Shown piece by piece: positions 9,907 through 17,421 of a stretch of 64,000 nt of DNA. Source of the stretch: Bacteroidales bacterium (GTDB lineage Bacteria > Bacteroidota > Bacteroidia > Bacteroidales > UBA932). Below the pieces are notes generated by a model. It did no database searches. It was not told the DNA's origin and saw only the letters and a program-made list of their open reading frames with translations. How positions within the stretch are numbered: the first letter of the stretch is position 1; the number at the start of each line of letters is the position of its first letter. The DNA is taken from assembly GCA_016285455.1 (NCBI GenBank), contig JAEEQS010000009.1, forward strand, positions 1 through 64,000, read 5' to 3'. The translations under genes and the position numbers were made by a program.

Positions 9907-11418
9907 TTAAATCTCCCAGGTGGTGGTGCCGTCTTTGTTGTCCTTGAGCTGAATGCCGAGGGCTTTGAGGGTGTCTCTGATCTGGTCGCTCTTGCCCCAG
10001 TCCTTGGCTGCTCTAGCGGCCTTCCTGTCCTCGATGATGTAGTTCATCAGACCGTCAATTACCTTTGCAGAACCACCCTGGCCCTCAGAGGATTGGGCGG
10101 CTTCTTCATCAACGAGGCCGAGAATGTCTGTGACAACATCTTTGAACAAGCTGGTTATTGCATCCTTTTCAGGTTTGGCAACAGAGAGCCTGCCTTCTTT
10201 TATGTTGTTGACAACCTTCACAAGTTCATAAATATAGGAAATTGCAACAGGTGTGTTCATATCGTCGCAGAGGGCCTCAAAAATGTTCTCCCTTATTTTC
10301 TTTATATCCTCAGCGATGCCTTCACTTGACTTTTCAGATTCCTTTAAAGACTCAGCATCCTTGACTGCCTGCATCAGGCGCTTTAGACCTTTTTCCGCTG
10401 CTTGAAGAGCGGCATTTGAGAAGTCCAAAGTTCCGCGATAATGAGCCTGAAGGATAAAGAAACGCACCGTCATAGGAGTGTAGGCCTGCTCCAGGTTAGG
10501 ATTAGAGCCGCTGAAAAGCTCATCCAGAGTGATGAAGTTGCCAAGAGACTTGCCCATCTTCCGTCCTTCTATGGTAATCAGGTTGTTGTGCATCCAGTAC
10601 TTGACGCCTCCGATTCCCCTTTCGGCAAAGTTCTGAGCCATTTCGCATTCGTGGTGAGGGAACATAAGGTCCATTCCGCCGCCGTGAATATCGAATTCCT
10701 TGCCCAGGTACTTTTCTCCCATAGCGGAGCACTCCATATGCCAGCCCGGGAAACCATCTCCCCACGGAGAAGGCCAGCGCATAATATGCTCAGGGCTAGC
10801 CTTTTTCCAGAGAGCAAAGTCTGCAGAAGAATGTTTGTCTTCCTGCCCGTCAAGTTCACGGGTGTTATGGAGCATTTCATCTAGATTTCTTCCGCTCAGA
10901 GCACCGTAATTATACTTCTTGGCGTATTTCTGCACATCAAAATAAACGGATCCGTTGCTGATGTAGGCATAGCCGTTTTCCAGTATCTTCTTGATGAACT
11001 CTATCTGCTCGATTATATGGCCGGAAGCGTTAGGCTCTATGCTTGGCGGAAGCACGTTCAGCTTTGCCATCGCCTGGCGGAAATGCACGGTATATGTCTG
11101 TGCAACCTCCATTGGCTCAAGCTGTTCCAGGCGAGCTTTCTTGGCTATCTTGTCCTCTCCTTCATCCGCGTCGTGCTCCAGATGCCCCACATCAGTAATG
11201 TTGCGAACATAGCGCACCTTGTATCCGATATTCCTCAGCAGGCGCACCAGAACGTCAAAAGTCACGCCTGGTCTTGCATGCCCCAGATGAGGATCTCCGT
11301 ACACGGTAGGACCGCACACATACAGTCCAACTCTTCCAGGGGTTATAGTTTCAAGCCTCTCCTTTCTTCTGGAGAGAGTATTGTAGAGATAGAATTCCCT
11401 TTTGATTTCTTCGCTCAT
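9907..11418 (-). CDS. cysS: Cysteinyl-tRNA synthetase
   Basis: A class I aminoacyl-tRNA synthetase of 503 residues that charges tRNA-Cys. It shows the zinc/Cys-binding [16 protein letters not shown] with its HIGH-like HLGH, the zinc ligands in WHMECSAM and [14 protein letters not shown], and the KMSKS equivalent KMGKS. The C-terminal tRNA-binding region is complete, ending [10 protein letters not shown]. The ATG at 11418 is the only sensible start. It abuts the T-run of a hairpin (11419-11449), so cysS either has a promoter inside ssb or is controlled by readthrough. Confidence 0.97.
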   Translation of the reverse strand: MSEEIKREFYLYNTLSRRKERLETITPGRVGLYVCGPTVYGDPHLGHARPGVTFDVLVRLLRNIGYKVRYVRNITDVGHLEHDADEGEDKIAKKARLEQLEPMEVAQTYTVHFRQAMAKLNVLPPSIEPNASGHIIEQIEFIKKILENGYAYISNGSVYFDVQKYAKKYNYGALSGRNLDEMLHNTRELDGQEDKHSSADFALWKKASPEHIMRWPSPWGDGFPGWHMECSAMGEKYLGKEFDIHGGGMDLMFPHHECEMAQNFAERGIGGVKYWMHNNLITIEGRKMGKSLGNFITLDELFSGSNPNLEQAYTPMTVRFFILQAHYRGTLDFSNAALQAAEKGLKRLMQAVKDAESLKESEKSSEGIAEDIKKIRENIFEALCDDMNTPVAISYIYELVKVVNNIKEGRLSVAKPEKDAITSLFKDVVTDILGLVDEEAAQSSEGQGGSAKVIDGLMNYIIEDRKAARAAKDWGKSDQIRDTLKALGIQLKDNKDGTTTWEI

Positions 11419-11449
11419 AAAAACATCCGGCGTTTTTGTCCGCCGGATG
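11419..11449 (-). terminator. Terminator or attenuator hairpin directly before cysS
   Basis: CGCCGGATG (complement of 11424-11432) pairs with CATCCGGCG (complement of 11441-11449) in a 9-bp GC-rich stem. On the minus strand it is followed by TTTTT (11423-11419), and the next base starts the cysS ATG. It terminates ssb transcripts, or acts as an attenuator for cysS. Confidence 0.8.
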
Positions 11450-11454
11450 CAAAT

Positions 11455-11790
11455 TTAAACATTTTCCGGCAGAGACATTTTCAAAGCCACAATTTCGCAG
11501 GAATATCTCTCCTGCCCGTCTTTGGAAGTGTAGGTGTAATACCTGATCTTTCCTGTAAGTTCCACAAAATCACCTTTTCGGATTCTGGCAAAATCGGGCA
11601 TACCCTTGGTAGACCAGGCTGCCACGTTATGCCAGGTGGTCTCCTCTTTGTACTGCCCGTCTTTTCCTTTGTAAACCTCGTGCGTTGCCAGGGAGAAACG
11701 GATAAGACTCACTCCTCCCTCCATTTCGGTCACCTTGGGGTCAGCGCCCACGTTGCCCCTCAGTTCCACTCTGTTTAATGTTTTCTCCAT
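11455..11790 (-). CDS. ssb: Short single-stranded DNA-binding protein
   Basis: One OB-fold SSB domain of 111 residues: LNRVELRGNVGADPKV, then LIRFSLATHEVY, TTWHNVAAW and FVELTGKIRYYTYTSKDGQ. The normal Gly/Pro-rich linker and acidic DxPF tip that recruit partner proteins are absent; the protein ends KMSLPENV. Such short SSBs are usually second copies, and some serve in transformation or mobile elements. It is upstream of cysS and separated from it by a hairpin. Confidence 0.85.
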   Translation of the reverse strand: MEKTLNRVELRGNVGADPKVTEMEGGVSLIRFSLATHEVYKGKDGQYKEETTWHNVAAWSTKGMPDFARIRKGDFVELTGKIRYYTYTSKDGQERYSCEIVALKMSLPENV

Positions 11791-11974
11791 AAATCACATA
11801 AATTGAATCGGAGACAAATAAAACTCTGAAACTGAAACTCAACCAAATTTTATCCGGATATAAACGATTATAATTGTTTAATTTACGATTACGGAATATT
11901 TGTGTTTTTCTTGTAAACACACATTTAAGACACAATTACGGAAAAAGCAGAAAATCAGGCACAAAATTCTGCGG

Positions 11975-12008
11975 TTTGCTCCTCCAGGAAAACTCTTGAC
12001 TATTTTTG
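11975..12008 (+). promoter_or_regulatory. Probable promoter of the zinc-ribbon gene
   Basis: TATTTTTG at 12001-12008 matches TAnnTTTG and TTTG lies at 11975-11978, a spacing of 22 bp that is a little long. The ATG of the next gene is at 12044. The rest of the 11791-12043 gap is AT-rich with no other feature seen. Confidence 0.5.
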
Positions 12009-12043
12009 AGCCATTATTAGAAAGAGGAAAGAAGGGACAACAA

Positions 12044-12310
12044 ATGACTATCAGGAAGTGTCCGGTATGCGGAAAGAATGTAAACGGACGGAGCGACAAG
12101 AAATTCTGCAGCGATGAATGCCGCATATTCTACAACAACGCGCTGGGAAGAAGACGAAGGGCCAGGAACGGCAAGCAGCTGAATGCCATACGTTCCAACA
12201 TTATGGAAATGGAGAGAGCCAATGCCAAGATTTTGCTGAGGATCCTGTCTTGGATCAGCAAAGTATTCAGAAAGATGAGTTCTCTTAGCCGCGGCAATTC
12301 ACAAGAATGA
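12044..12310 (+). CDS. Small zinc-ribbon protein
   Basis: A protein of 88 residues. The ATG at 12044 gives [20 protein letters not shown] followed by FCSDECR, a CxxC...CxxxC treble-clef/zinc-ribbon like the DUF2116 type. Then comes a basic stretch ([12 protein letters not shown]) and a helical tail. Upstream in-frame codons look non-coding, so this start is preferred. It may bind nucleic acid or ribosomes; the function is unknown. Its 3' end overlaps the 3' end of umuC by 26 bp, tail to tail. Confidence 0.7.
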   Translation: MTIRKCPVCGKNVNGRSDKKFCSDECRIFYNNALGRRRRARNGKQLNAIRSNIMEMERANAKILLRILSWISKVFRKMSSLSRGNSQE

Positions 12311-13646
12311 CATCGCGCAGATCTGTGGTGTAGTGTCCGGATAGCCTTTCACGCTTCATTTCCCATTGCTCTTTCCGCTCGGCCACTCCCGTTTTCCCGC
12401 TGCCGGAGAATTCTGTCCTTTTTATCCGGCGGTTGAATATGGCGGATTCTCCCTGCACGGCAAGATGCAGGCTGCTTTTGCCATACCGGTGATTTACTTC
12501 ATCCATCAGGCAGTCCACTTTCCTCATCCTCTCACAATCAGACTTGTAATAAAGGCTTTGCTGAATGTGCCCGTTGGGAACGATTCCGCTAACCGTAACT
12601 CCTGCTTTCTTGTACGCGTATCCGGGCTTGAATATTTCATCCAAAGCGTTAAGGCATCCTTCCACCATATCTATTGTACTGTCTGAAGCTTCCGGAAAAA
12701 CATAAGTTGCCTTGTTGTAATACTGTGGAAGGTCTTCTCTGAAAAAACTCGTCATCAGAAACACGGTGGCATACATCGCCGAGCTGTGCTGGCCTCTTAG
12801 TTTCCGGGCGCAGGAAGAGGCAAAATTGGATACGGCACACCTGAGTTGCGTTAGATCAGAGACAAGCTCCCCAAAGCTGCGGCTTGTGGTTATGGTCTGC
12901 CTCAAAGCGCTGTTGTCCAGGCGTATGACGCTCCTTCCCATAAGTTCCTCGTAAGTTCTTAGACCGCATATGCCCATATTTTGCTTTATCCAGTACGCCC
13001 CTTTGCCCACAAAATCATAGGCCGTGGAAATGCCCAGAGAGGAAAACTTCTTCTCGCTCCTGAAACCTATGCCCCAGACATCCCCCGCCGGAAGCAGCCT
13101 AAGGGCTTTTTCACGCTGCTCGTCTGAATCTATAATGCAAAAGCCTTTGTATCCGGAATATTTCTTGGCAAACTTTGTGGCGGCTTTTGCAAGCGTCTTA
13201 GAGCGGGCGGCTCCCACAGACACCGGAAGCCCGGTCTGTTTCCTCACCTGGAATACGATCTCTCTTCCAAGACGGACAACATCGTCTTTTCTCATTCCGG
13301 AAAAATCTATGAACGCCTCATCTATGGAATATACTTCTATTCTCCCGACCAAACCGCGTAAAACATTCATAGCCCGCCTGCTCATATCCGCATAAAGCGT
13401 GTAATTGGAAGAGCGCATTATCACGTCTGATCTAGGAAACTCCTCATTTATCTTGAAAGCCGGCGTTCCCATCTTTATGCCCAGAGCCTTGGCTTCTGCG
13501 CTTCTGGACACGGCACACCCGTCATTGTTGGAAAGCACGACCACTGGCCTACCCTCCAGCGACGGATCGAACACCCTCTCGCAAGAAACAAAGAAGTTGT
13601 TACAATCCATAACTCCAAGAAACGTCCCGCTATTTTCCACGCACAT
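12285..13646 (-). CDS. umuC: DNA polymerase V subunit UmuC (Y-family)
   Basis: An error-prone translesion polymerase of 453 residues. The palm motif [14 protein letters not shown] carries the first metal Asp, followed by [34 protein letters not shown] carries the catalytic Asp-Glu pair. A HhH region ([11 protein letters not shown]) and a little-finger domain follow. The start at 13646 overlaps umuD by 17 bp, and alignment to the E. coli start region supports it. With umuD it forms an SOS-mutagenesis cassette. Confidence 0.95.
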   Translation of the reverse strand: MCVENSGTFLGVMDCNNFFVSCERVFDPSLEGRPVVVLSNNDGCAVSRSAEAKALGIKMGTPAFKINEEFPRSDVIMRSSNYTLYADMSRRAMNVLRGLVGRIEVYSIDEAFIDFSGMRKDDVVRLGREIVFQVRKQTGLPVSVGAARSKTLAKAATKFAKKYSGYKGFCIIDSDEQREKALRLLPAGDVWGIGFRSEKKFSSLGISTAYDFVGKGAYWIKQNMGICGLRTYEELMGRSVIRLDNSALRQTITTSRSFGELVSDLTQLRCAVSNFASSCARKLRGQHSSAMYATVFLMTSFFREDLPQYYNKATYVFPEASDSTIDMVEGCLNALDEIFKPGYAYKKAGVTVSGIVPNGHIQQSLYYKSDCERMRKVDCLMDEVNHRYGKSSLHLAVQGESAIFNRRIKRTEFSGSGKTGVAERKEQWEMKRERLSGHYTTDLRDVILVNCRG

Positions 13647-14031
13647 CTTTTATAGAGTAAGTTACTACGCCCCACACCATAAAGTTCTGGTCTGGAGTAA
13701 CTTTTATTTTCTTGTACTTTGGATTTTCCGGCACAAGCCACATCACATCTTTTTCTATATGAATCCTCTTGAGAGTAAACTCCCCGTCCAGAAAGCAAAC
13801 CGCAATGTCTCCGTCAGAAGCCTGAAGGCTTTTGTCTATAACTATCAGGTCCCCGTCATCTATTCCCGCTCCTGTCATAGAGTCTCCGCTAACTCTCCCA
13901 AAGAAAGTAGCCGCGGGATTCTTCACAAGTTCCCTGTTCAGGTCTATTCCGCCCTCTATATAATCCTGCGCCGGAGAAGGAAATCCTGCGCAAATTCCCC
14001 CCTCCGCCACAGGCAAAACCACACTGGACAT
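13630..14031 (-). CDS. umuD: UmuD-type S24 self-cleaving peptidase
   Basis: A protein of 133 residues. The Ala-Gly cleavage site lies in [15 protein letters not shown]. The catalytic Ser is in [14 protein letters not shown] and the Lys in GEFTLKRI, the standard S24 dyad of the UmuD/LexA C-terminal domain. RecA-stimulated cleavage would yield UmuD' for polymerase V. There is no N-terminal DNA-binding domain, so it is not LexA. A 35-codon ORF stops 5 bp before its ATG. Confidence 0.93.
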   Translation of the reverse strand: MSSVVLPVAEGGICAGFPSPAQDYIEGGIDLNRELVKNPAATFFGRVSGDSMTGAGIDDGDLIVIDKSLQASDGDIAVCFLDGEFTLKRIHIEKDVMWLVPENPKYKKIKVTPDQNFMVWGVVTYSIKDVRGK

Positions 14032-14036
14032 AGGTG

Positions 14037-14144
14037 TTATCTTTCACTTCTGATAACAGAGATGCGGATTTCTTTTTCCTCTGCAATAGTCTCCTCTATG
14101 AAAGCCTCTATCTCGTTGCTGAAAAGAAGATTGTAGTTGTTCAT
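14037..14144 (-). CDS. Possible 35-residue leader protein of the umuDC operon
   Basis: An ATG at 14144 opens a frame reading MNNYNLLFSNEIEAFIEETI and then AEEKEIRISVIRSER. It ends 5 bp before the umuD start and lies downstream of the operon's promoter. It is highly charged and predicted helical. I know no family for it. It is either a real small protein co-expressed in the SOS response or a translated leader. Confidence 0.45.
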   Translation of the reverse strand: MNNYNLLFSNEIEAFIEETIAEEKEIRISVIRSER

Positions 14145-14195
14145 ATCCTTATGTTTTTATTTGTTTTACTTTCCTTTTTCTTTTGTTTGACGATG

Positions 14196-14230
14196 CAAAG
14201 GTATCCTGGCGTTTTGACAGGTTTTGTCAA
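14196..14230 (-). promoter_or_regulatory. umuDC promoter with operator-like palindrome
   Basis: On the minus strand TACCTTTG (14203-14196) fits TAnnTTTG. Ten bases upstream lies a perfect inverted repeat, TTGACA-N5-TGTCAA (14214-14230), covering the place of the -33 element. A palindrome in this position before an SOS cassette is a plausible LexA-type operator. That role is inferred. Confidence 0.55.
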
Positions 14231-14261
14231 CATAAAAATTATTTTTATCTTGATTCAAGTT

Positions 14262-14269
14262 TATTTTTG
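14262..14269 (+). promoter_or_regulatory. Probable -7 box (TATTTTTG) of the SGNH hydrolase operon
   Basis: TATTTTTG lies 33 bp before the ATG at 14303. It faces away from the umuDC promoter, so the 14145-14302 gap is a divergent promoter region. Confidence 0.45.
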
Positions 14270-14302
14270 CTATCTTGCAATTGCATCAGAAACTATAACT
14301 CT

Positions 14303-15037
14303 ATGAAAAGATTATTGCTTATAACTGCTTTTATGATTGCCTTTGCGGCAATGGTTTCCGCCCAGAACACCAAAAAGCAGGACTGGGCTCAATTCTATGT
14401 ATTCCAGAAAGACAACGCAAGAATCGCTGAGATGACAAAAGACACGCCTAAAGGAAAATGCCCAAAGTGCGAATGGAAAAACCGCAAAATCAAGGCAGTG
14501 CTTATGGGGGATTCCATCACTGAACTTTGGTGGGATCTGGATTCCGCCTTCTTCAAGGAAAACAATTTTGTAGGAAGAGGCATTTCCGGCCAGACCACAA
14601 GTGAGATGCTGGTACGTTTCAGAAGAGATGTGCTGGACTTAAATCCTCAGTACGTGTTCATTATGGCCGGCACCAACGACGTGGCGGAAAACAACGGAAA
14701 AATCACTCTTGAAAATATCCTTGGCAATCTCAAATCTATGGTGGAACTGGCCAGGGCACACAAGATCAAGCCTATACTCTGCTCTGTTCCTCCTGCAGCA
14801 GGATTTGTATGGAGAAAGGATCTCAAGCCGGCACAGGACATAATCAAGCTCAACGGAATGATTAATGAATATGCCCAGAGCATAGGAATCCCGTACATAG
14901 ACTACCACTCCATACTCAAAGACGAAAACGGAGGCCTTCCAAATAAGTATTCTAAAGACGGAGTGCACCCTATAATAGAAGGCTATAAAGTTATGGAAGG
15001 ATTATTGCTAGAAAGATTCAAGGAGATAGACAAGTAA
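14303..15037 (+). CDS. Secreted SGNH/GDSL-family hydrolase
   Basis: A protein of 244 residues. The ATG at 14303 gives MKRLLLITAFMIAFAAMVSA, a clean signal peptide cut before QNTKK. The SGNH blocks are all present: GDSITELW (block I Ser), GRGISGQTT (II, Gly), AGTNDV (III, Asn) and DGVHP (V, Asp and His). It should act on periplasmic or exported esters such as acetylated glycans or lipids. The substrate cannot be told. It is first in a run of three exported-protein genes. Confidence 0.9.
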   Translation: MKRLLLITAFMIAFAAMVSAQNTKKQDWAQFYVFQKDNARIAEMTKDTPKGKCPKCEWKNRKIKAVLMGDSITELWWDLDSAFFKENNFVGRGISGQTTSEMLVRFRRDVLDLNPQYVFIMAGTNDVAENNGKITLENILGNLKSMVELARAHKIKPILCSVPPAAGFVWRKDLKPAQDIIKLNGMINEYAQSIGIPYIDYHSILKDENGGLPNKYSKDGVHPIIEGYKVMEGLLLERFKEIDK

Positions 15038-15048
15038 AACTTACGGCT

Positions 15049-15468
15049 ATGAAAAAGATCTTTGCAATATTTGCCTCAGCGATGATTCTGCTGGCTCTGC
15101 CGTCAAAGTCTGACGCGCAGACTATCCGCGACCGCTACGGCGCACAGATAGGCACCATCCAGAGCGACGGCACAATCCGTGACAAATACGGCTCGCAGGT
15201 AGGAAAGATAGACCGCGACAACGCAGTCCGCGACAAGTACGGCGCCCAAATCGGGAAGATTGACTCAGACGGCACCATCCGAGACAGATACGGTTCACAG
15301 GTAGGCCGTGTTTATTCAGACGGAGTTGTGCGAGACAAATACGGGGCCCAGATAGGCAAGGTAGACAAGGACGGTACCATCCGAGACCGTTATGGAGCAT
15401 CTATCGGAAGCGCTAGGGGCGTTCCTGTAACCTGGGCCGGCCTCTACTTCTTCTTCAACCTCAACTAA
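15049..15468 (+). CDS. Secreted repeat protein of the 5-fold beta-flower type
   Basis: A protein of 139 residues with a signal peptide ending SKSDAQ. Five full tandem 17-residue repeats and a partial sixth follow, on the pattern TIRDRYGAQIGKIDSDG. The dominant features are RDxYG, IG and a DG turn. This matches what I recall of Bacteroidota beta-flower proteins, where five repeats close into a ring. The function is unknown. The repeats are 51 bp in DNA and partly diverged. A 9-mer copy lies in the signal-peptide coding region. Confidence 0.7.
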   Translation: MKKIFAIFASAMILLALPSKSDAQTIRDRYGAQIGTIQSDGTIRDKYGSQVGKIDRDNAVRDKYGAQIGKIDSDGTIRDRYGSQVGRVYSDGVVRDKYGAQIGKVDKDGTIRDRYGASIGSARGVPVTWAGLYFFFNLN

Positions 15469-15484
15469 TTTAATCCGCACTCCT

Positions 15485-16150
15485 ATGTACAGATTATATT
15501 TTATGCCTAAAGTATCTCCTATCAGGCACTTTGCCTTGGCTGTTTTGCTGTTTGCCATTTTGATAATCAGCGGATGTTCAAAAGATGAAATAACAAAGAA
15601 AGAAGACCTTCCCGAATACTCCATTAAAATCAACAGAGACGGAAAGCTTATCTATAAAGGAAACCAAACGTATTCCGACTATGGATGGTACACCAGTATG
15701 TCTAAAACCTTCTTTTCGCACCACCTTATTGTTATTCCAAAATACCCTGACAATCCGGATTCAAAAACAGTAGAAACAGTCCTGCAACTCGAAGACGGTA
15801 CTTCTTTCCTTGCAAGCATCCAAGTAGCTGGGGGCGTTTATGAAGGCATAACGGAAGACAGGGAGAAAATTAAGGAAAAGACTTACCCTGTATATCCGTA
15901 TTCAGACAATACTGAACTAGATGGAATAAAGTTCCTGTATCAAGGAAAAACAGATAATGAGACTTGGACTCATATAAATGGGGAACACACTATAACAAAA
16001 ATGTTTATTGTCAAGCAAACAATAAAGGACAGTAATGGGGAAAAGTTTGTTCTGCCTCTCGATTATATTAACGGCGAGTTTGCAATAACATACAAAGACA
16101 AGTCGGGCCAGCATACCATTACAGGACAATACCGGAATCTGTCTATATAA
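15485..16150 (+). CDS. Hypothetical lipoprotein
   Basis: About 215-221 residues. A hydrophobic N-terminus ends in the lipobox IISGCSKDE. The start could be 15485 (MYRLYF) or 15503 (MPKVSP). The body is beta-rich with no motif I recognise. It is the last gene before the structured GC-rich stretch and a terminator. Its base composition is more AT-rich than its neighbours. Confidence 0.6.
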   Translation: MYRLYFMPKVSPIRHFALAVLLFAILIISGCSKDEITKKEDLPEYSIKINRDGKLIYKGNQTYSDYGWYTSMSKTFFSHHLIVIPKYPDNPDSKTVETVLQLEDGTSFLASIQVAGGVYEGITEDREKIKEKTYPVYPYSDNTELDGIKFLYQGKTDNETWTHINGEHTITKMFIVKQTIKDSNGEKFVLPLDYINGEFAITYKDKSGQHTITGQYRNLSI

Positions 16151-16154
16151 GAGG

Positions 16155-16240
16155 TGCGGGGAGGTAGAAAGTCGCGGCGGCGACCGGCCGAGCAGGCCGC
16201 ATACCCCTTGAGGGGTGCTCACTGAGTGAGCGGGGTGACA
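16155..16240. other. GC-rich stretch with tandem hairpins, unexplained
   Basis: Immediately after the lipoprotein stop the sequence turns very GC-rich. It contains ACCCCTTGAGGGGT (16203-16216) followed directly by GCTCACTGAGTGAGC (16217-16231), two tandem hairpins, plus further GGC/GCC pairing around 16170-16200. No reading frame is supported. It may be a structured RNA 3' end or a short repeat. Confidence 0.4.
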
Positions 16241-16250
16241 TCCTACAAAA

Positions 16251-16281
16251 AAGTGATGGTACGTCCATCACTTATTTTTTG
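16251..16281 (+). terminator. Intrinsic terminator, probably bidirectional
   Basis: AAGTGATGG (16251-16259) pairs with CCATCACTT (16265-16273), followed by ATTTTTT. A-rich flanks (CTACAAAAAA at 16243) pair with the T-run, so it can also terminate the minus-strand tRNA transcript. Confidence 0.85.
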
Positions 16282-16355
16282 TAGCGCGGGGCGGGATTGA
16301 ACCGCCGACCTCATGATTATGAATCATGCGCTCTAACCAGCTGAGCTACCGCGCC
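16282..16355 (-). tRNA. tRNA-Met (CAT)
   Basis: A 74-nt cloverleaf on the minus strand. The acceptor GGCGCGG pairs with CCGCGCT (one G-U). The D-arm is AGCTCAGCTGGTTAGAGC. The anticodon stem CATGA/TCATG encloses the loop TTCATAA with CAT, and the T-arm loop is TTCAATC. CCA is not encoded. An elongator Met is most likely; a lysidine-modified Ile(CAT) tRNA cannot be excluded by eye. Confidence 0.9.
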
Positions 16356-16393
16356 ATCACTGTGCCCAGCAGCTGGCTGGACTGTCAGATTTG

Positions 16394-16464
16394 TTGAGAT
16401 ACCCGGATTCGAACCAGGACTAAGAGGACCAGAATCTCTTGTGCTGCCATTACACCATATCTCA
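16394..16464 (-). tRNA. tRNA-Gln (CTG)
   Basis: A 71-nt cloverleaf on the minus strand. The acceptor TGAGATA pairs with TATCTCA, giving the U1-A72 pair typical of tRNA-Gln. The loop TTCTGGT contains the anticodon CTG, and the T-loop is TTCGAAT. The last anticodon-stem pair is A-C, which is tolerated at that position. It lies 38 bp upstream of tRNA-Met, so they are likely one transcript. Confidence 0.85.
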
Positions 16465-16509
16465 ATGTTCCCTGGTGGTTTTGGGGTTGCAAAAGTAAGC
16501 AAATTTCTC

Positions 16510-17031
16510 TTATTCACAAATTTTTTCCACAAGGACAGTGGCATAAACGGCTACGCCCTCTTCTCTGCCCACGAATCCGGCACCCTCCGTAGTGGTGGCC
16601 TTGACAGATATGTCATCTATGGAAGAAGGGTATCCGGCGCTGACGTTGGAAAGTGTTTCAGCGATTGATTTGCGCATCTTTTCTATGAATGGAGCTACTT
16701 TGGGCTTCTGGAGAAGGATGGTAATATCTGCGTTGACAAGGCGGTATCCCTTGTCCAGAACCAGGCGGTAAGACCTTTCAAGAAGGATTTTGCTGTCTAT
16801 TCCCTTGAACTCGACGCTGGTGTCTGGAAAATAATGGCCTATATCGCCGAGAGAAAGGGCTCCCAAAAGGGCATCGCAGAGAGCGTGCAAAGCCACGTCT
16901 CCGTCTGAATGGGCTACGCAGCCCTTTGAATGCGGGATGTGGATTCCGCCCAAAACCAAAGGAAGGCCGGGCGCCAGAAGATGCACGTCGTATCCGTTTC
17001 CTATTCTGAATATGTGTTTGGTATTGCTCAT
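16510..17031 (-). CDS. ispF: 2-C-methyl-D-erythritol 2,4-cyclodiphosphate synthase
   Basis: A protein of 173 residues from the ATG at 17031 (MSNTKHIFRIGNGYDVH); a longer TTG-initiated frame to 17040 is unlikely. It is a MEP-pathway isoprenoid enzyme. Zinc ligands are in GYDVH and the HSDGDVALHAL region. DIGHYFPD and the C-terminal KATTTEGAGFVGREEGV are signatures. The -7 box at 17038-17045 ends six bases before the ATG, which suggests a leaderless or nearly leaderless message. Confidence 0.97.
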   Translation of the reverse strand: MSNTKHIFRIGNGYDVHLLAPGLPLVLGGIHIPHSKGCVAHSDGDVALHALCDALLGALSLGDIGHYFPDTSVEFKGIDSKILLERSYRLVLDKGYRLVNADITILLQKPKVAPFIEKMRKSIAETLSNVSAGYPSSIDDISVKATTTEGAGFVGREEGVAVYATVLVEKICE

Positions 17032-17037
17032 ATGGTG

Positions 17038-17045
17038 CAAAAATA
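17038..17045 (-). promoter_or_regulatory. -7 box of ispF, immediately before the start codon
   Basis: On the minus strand TATTTTTG matches TAnnTTTG and ends six bases before the ispF ATG, so transcription would begin at or next to the start codon. Confidence 0.5.
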
Positions 17046-17066
17046 CTGTTTTTCGGGTATGATTGT

Positions 17067-17074
17067 TATCTTTG
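17067..17074 (+). promoter_or_regulatory. -7 box (TATCTTTG) of the small membrane protein-mutL unit
   Basis: TATCTTTG is an exact TAnnTTTG match, seven bases before the ATG at 17082. With the ispF box it forms a compact divergent promoter pair. Confidence 0.5.
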
Positions 17075-17081
17075 CGCTGTT

Positions 17082-17399
17082 ATGGGATTCAAGTTTTTTT
17101 CTTTGCCAAGTCACAGGGTGTTTGACTACCCTGCAAGATACTACAATAAAGATCTCGAGAAATTCGAGGGCATAAATGCCGAAGCCAAGGCCAGGCAGGA
17201 TGGCTCCAAGTATGTTCCGGGATCTATAGTGTCCAAAGGTTTCCGCAAGGCATCCAAGGAACTGAAAAGGGCCGATGGGGGATACGGAAAGGGCAAGAGG
17301 CTGATTGTATATTTGCTGATAGCGCTGATACTAGTGGCTCTGCTGTATTTTACCAAGGCGCTGCATCTGCTGTTCCAGTCTTATCAGATGACACATTGA
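17082..17399 (+). CDS. Conserved small membrane protein upstream of mutL
   Basis: A protein of 105 residues. The N-terminal half has the pattern FDYPARYYNKDLEKFE, which I recall from uncharacterised Bacteroidota proteins. A basic middle region precedes one C-terminal transmembrane helix (LIVYLLIALILVALLYFT). It is probably anchored with the N-terminus in the cytoplasm. It is 22 bp before mutL and likely in the same transcript. The function is unknown. Confidence 0.65.
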   Translation: MGFKFFSLPSHRVFDYPARYYNKDLEKFEGINAEAKARQDGSKYVPGSIVSKGFRKASKELKRADGGYGKGKRLIVYLLIALILVALLYFTKALHLLFQSYQMTH

Positions 17400-17421
17400 G
17401 GCTTGGGATAAAACAAGGATT

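Noticed and set aside
10578-10880. Second open frame antisense or alternative to cysS
   Set aside because: Overlaps conserved cysS sequence in another frame; shadow of codon bias.
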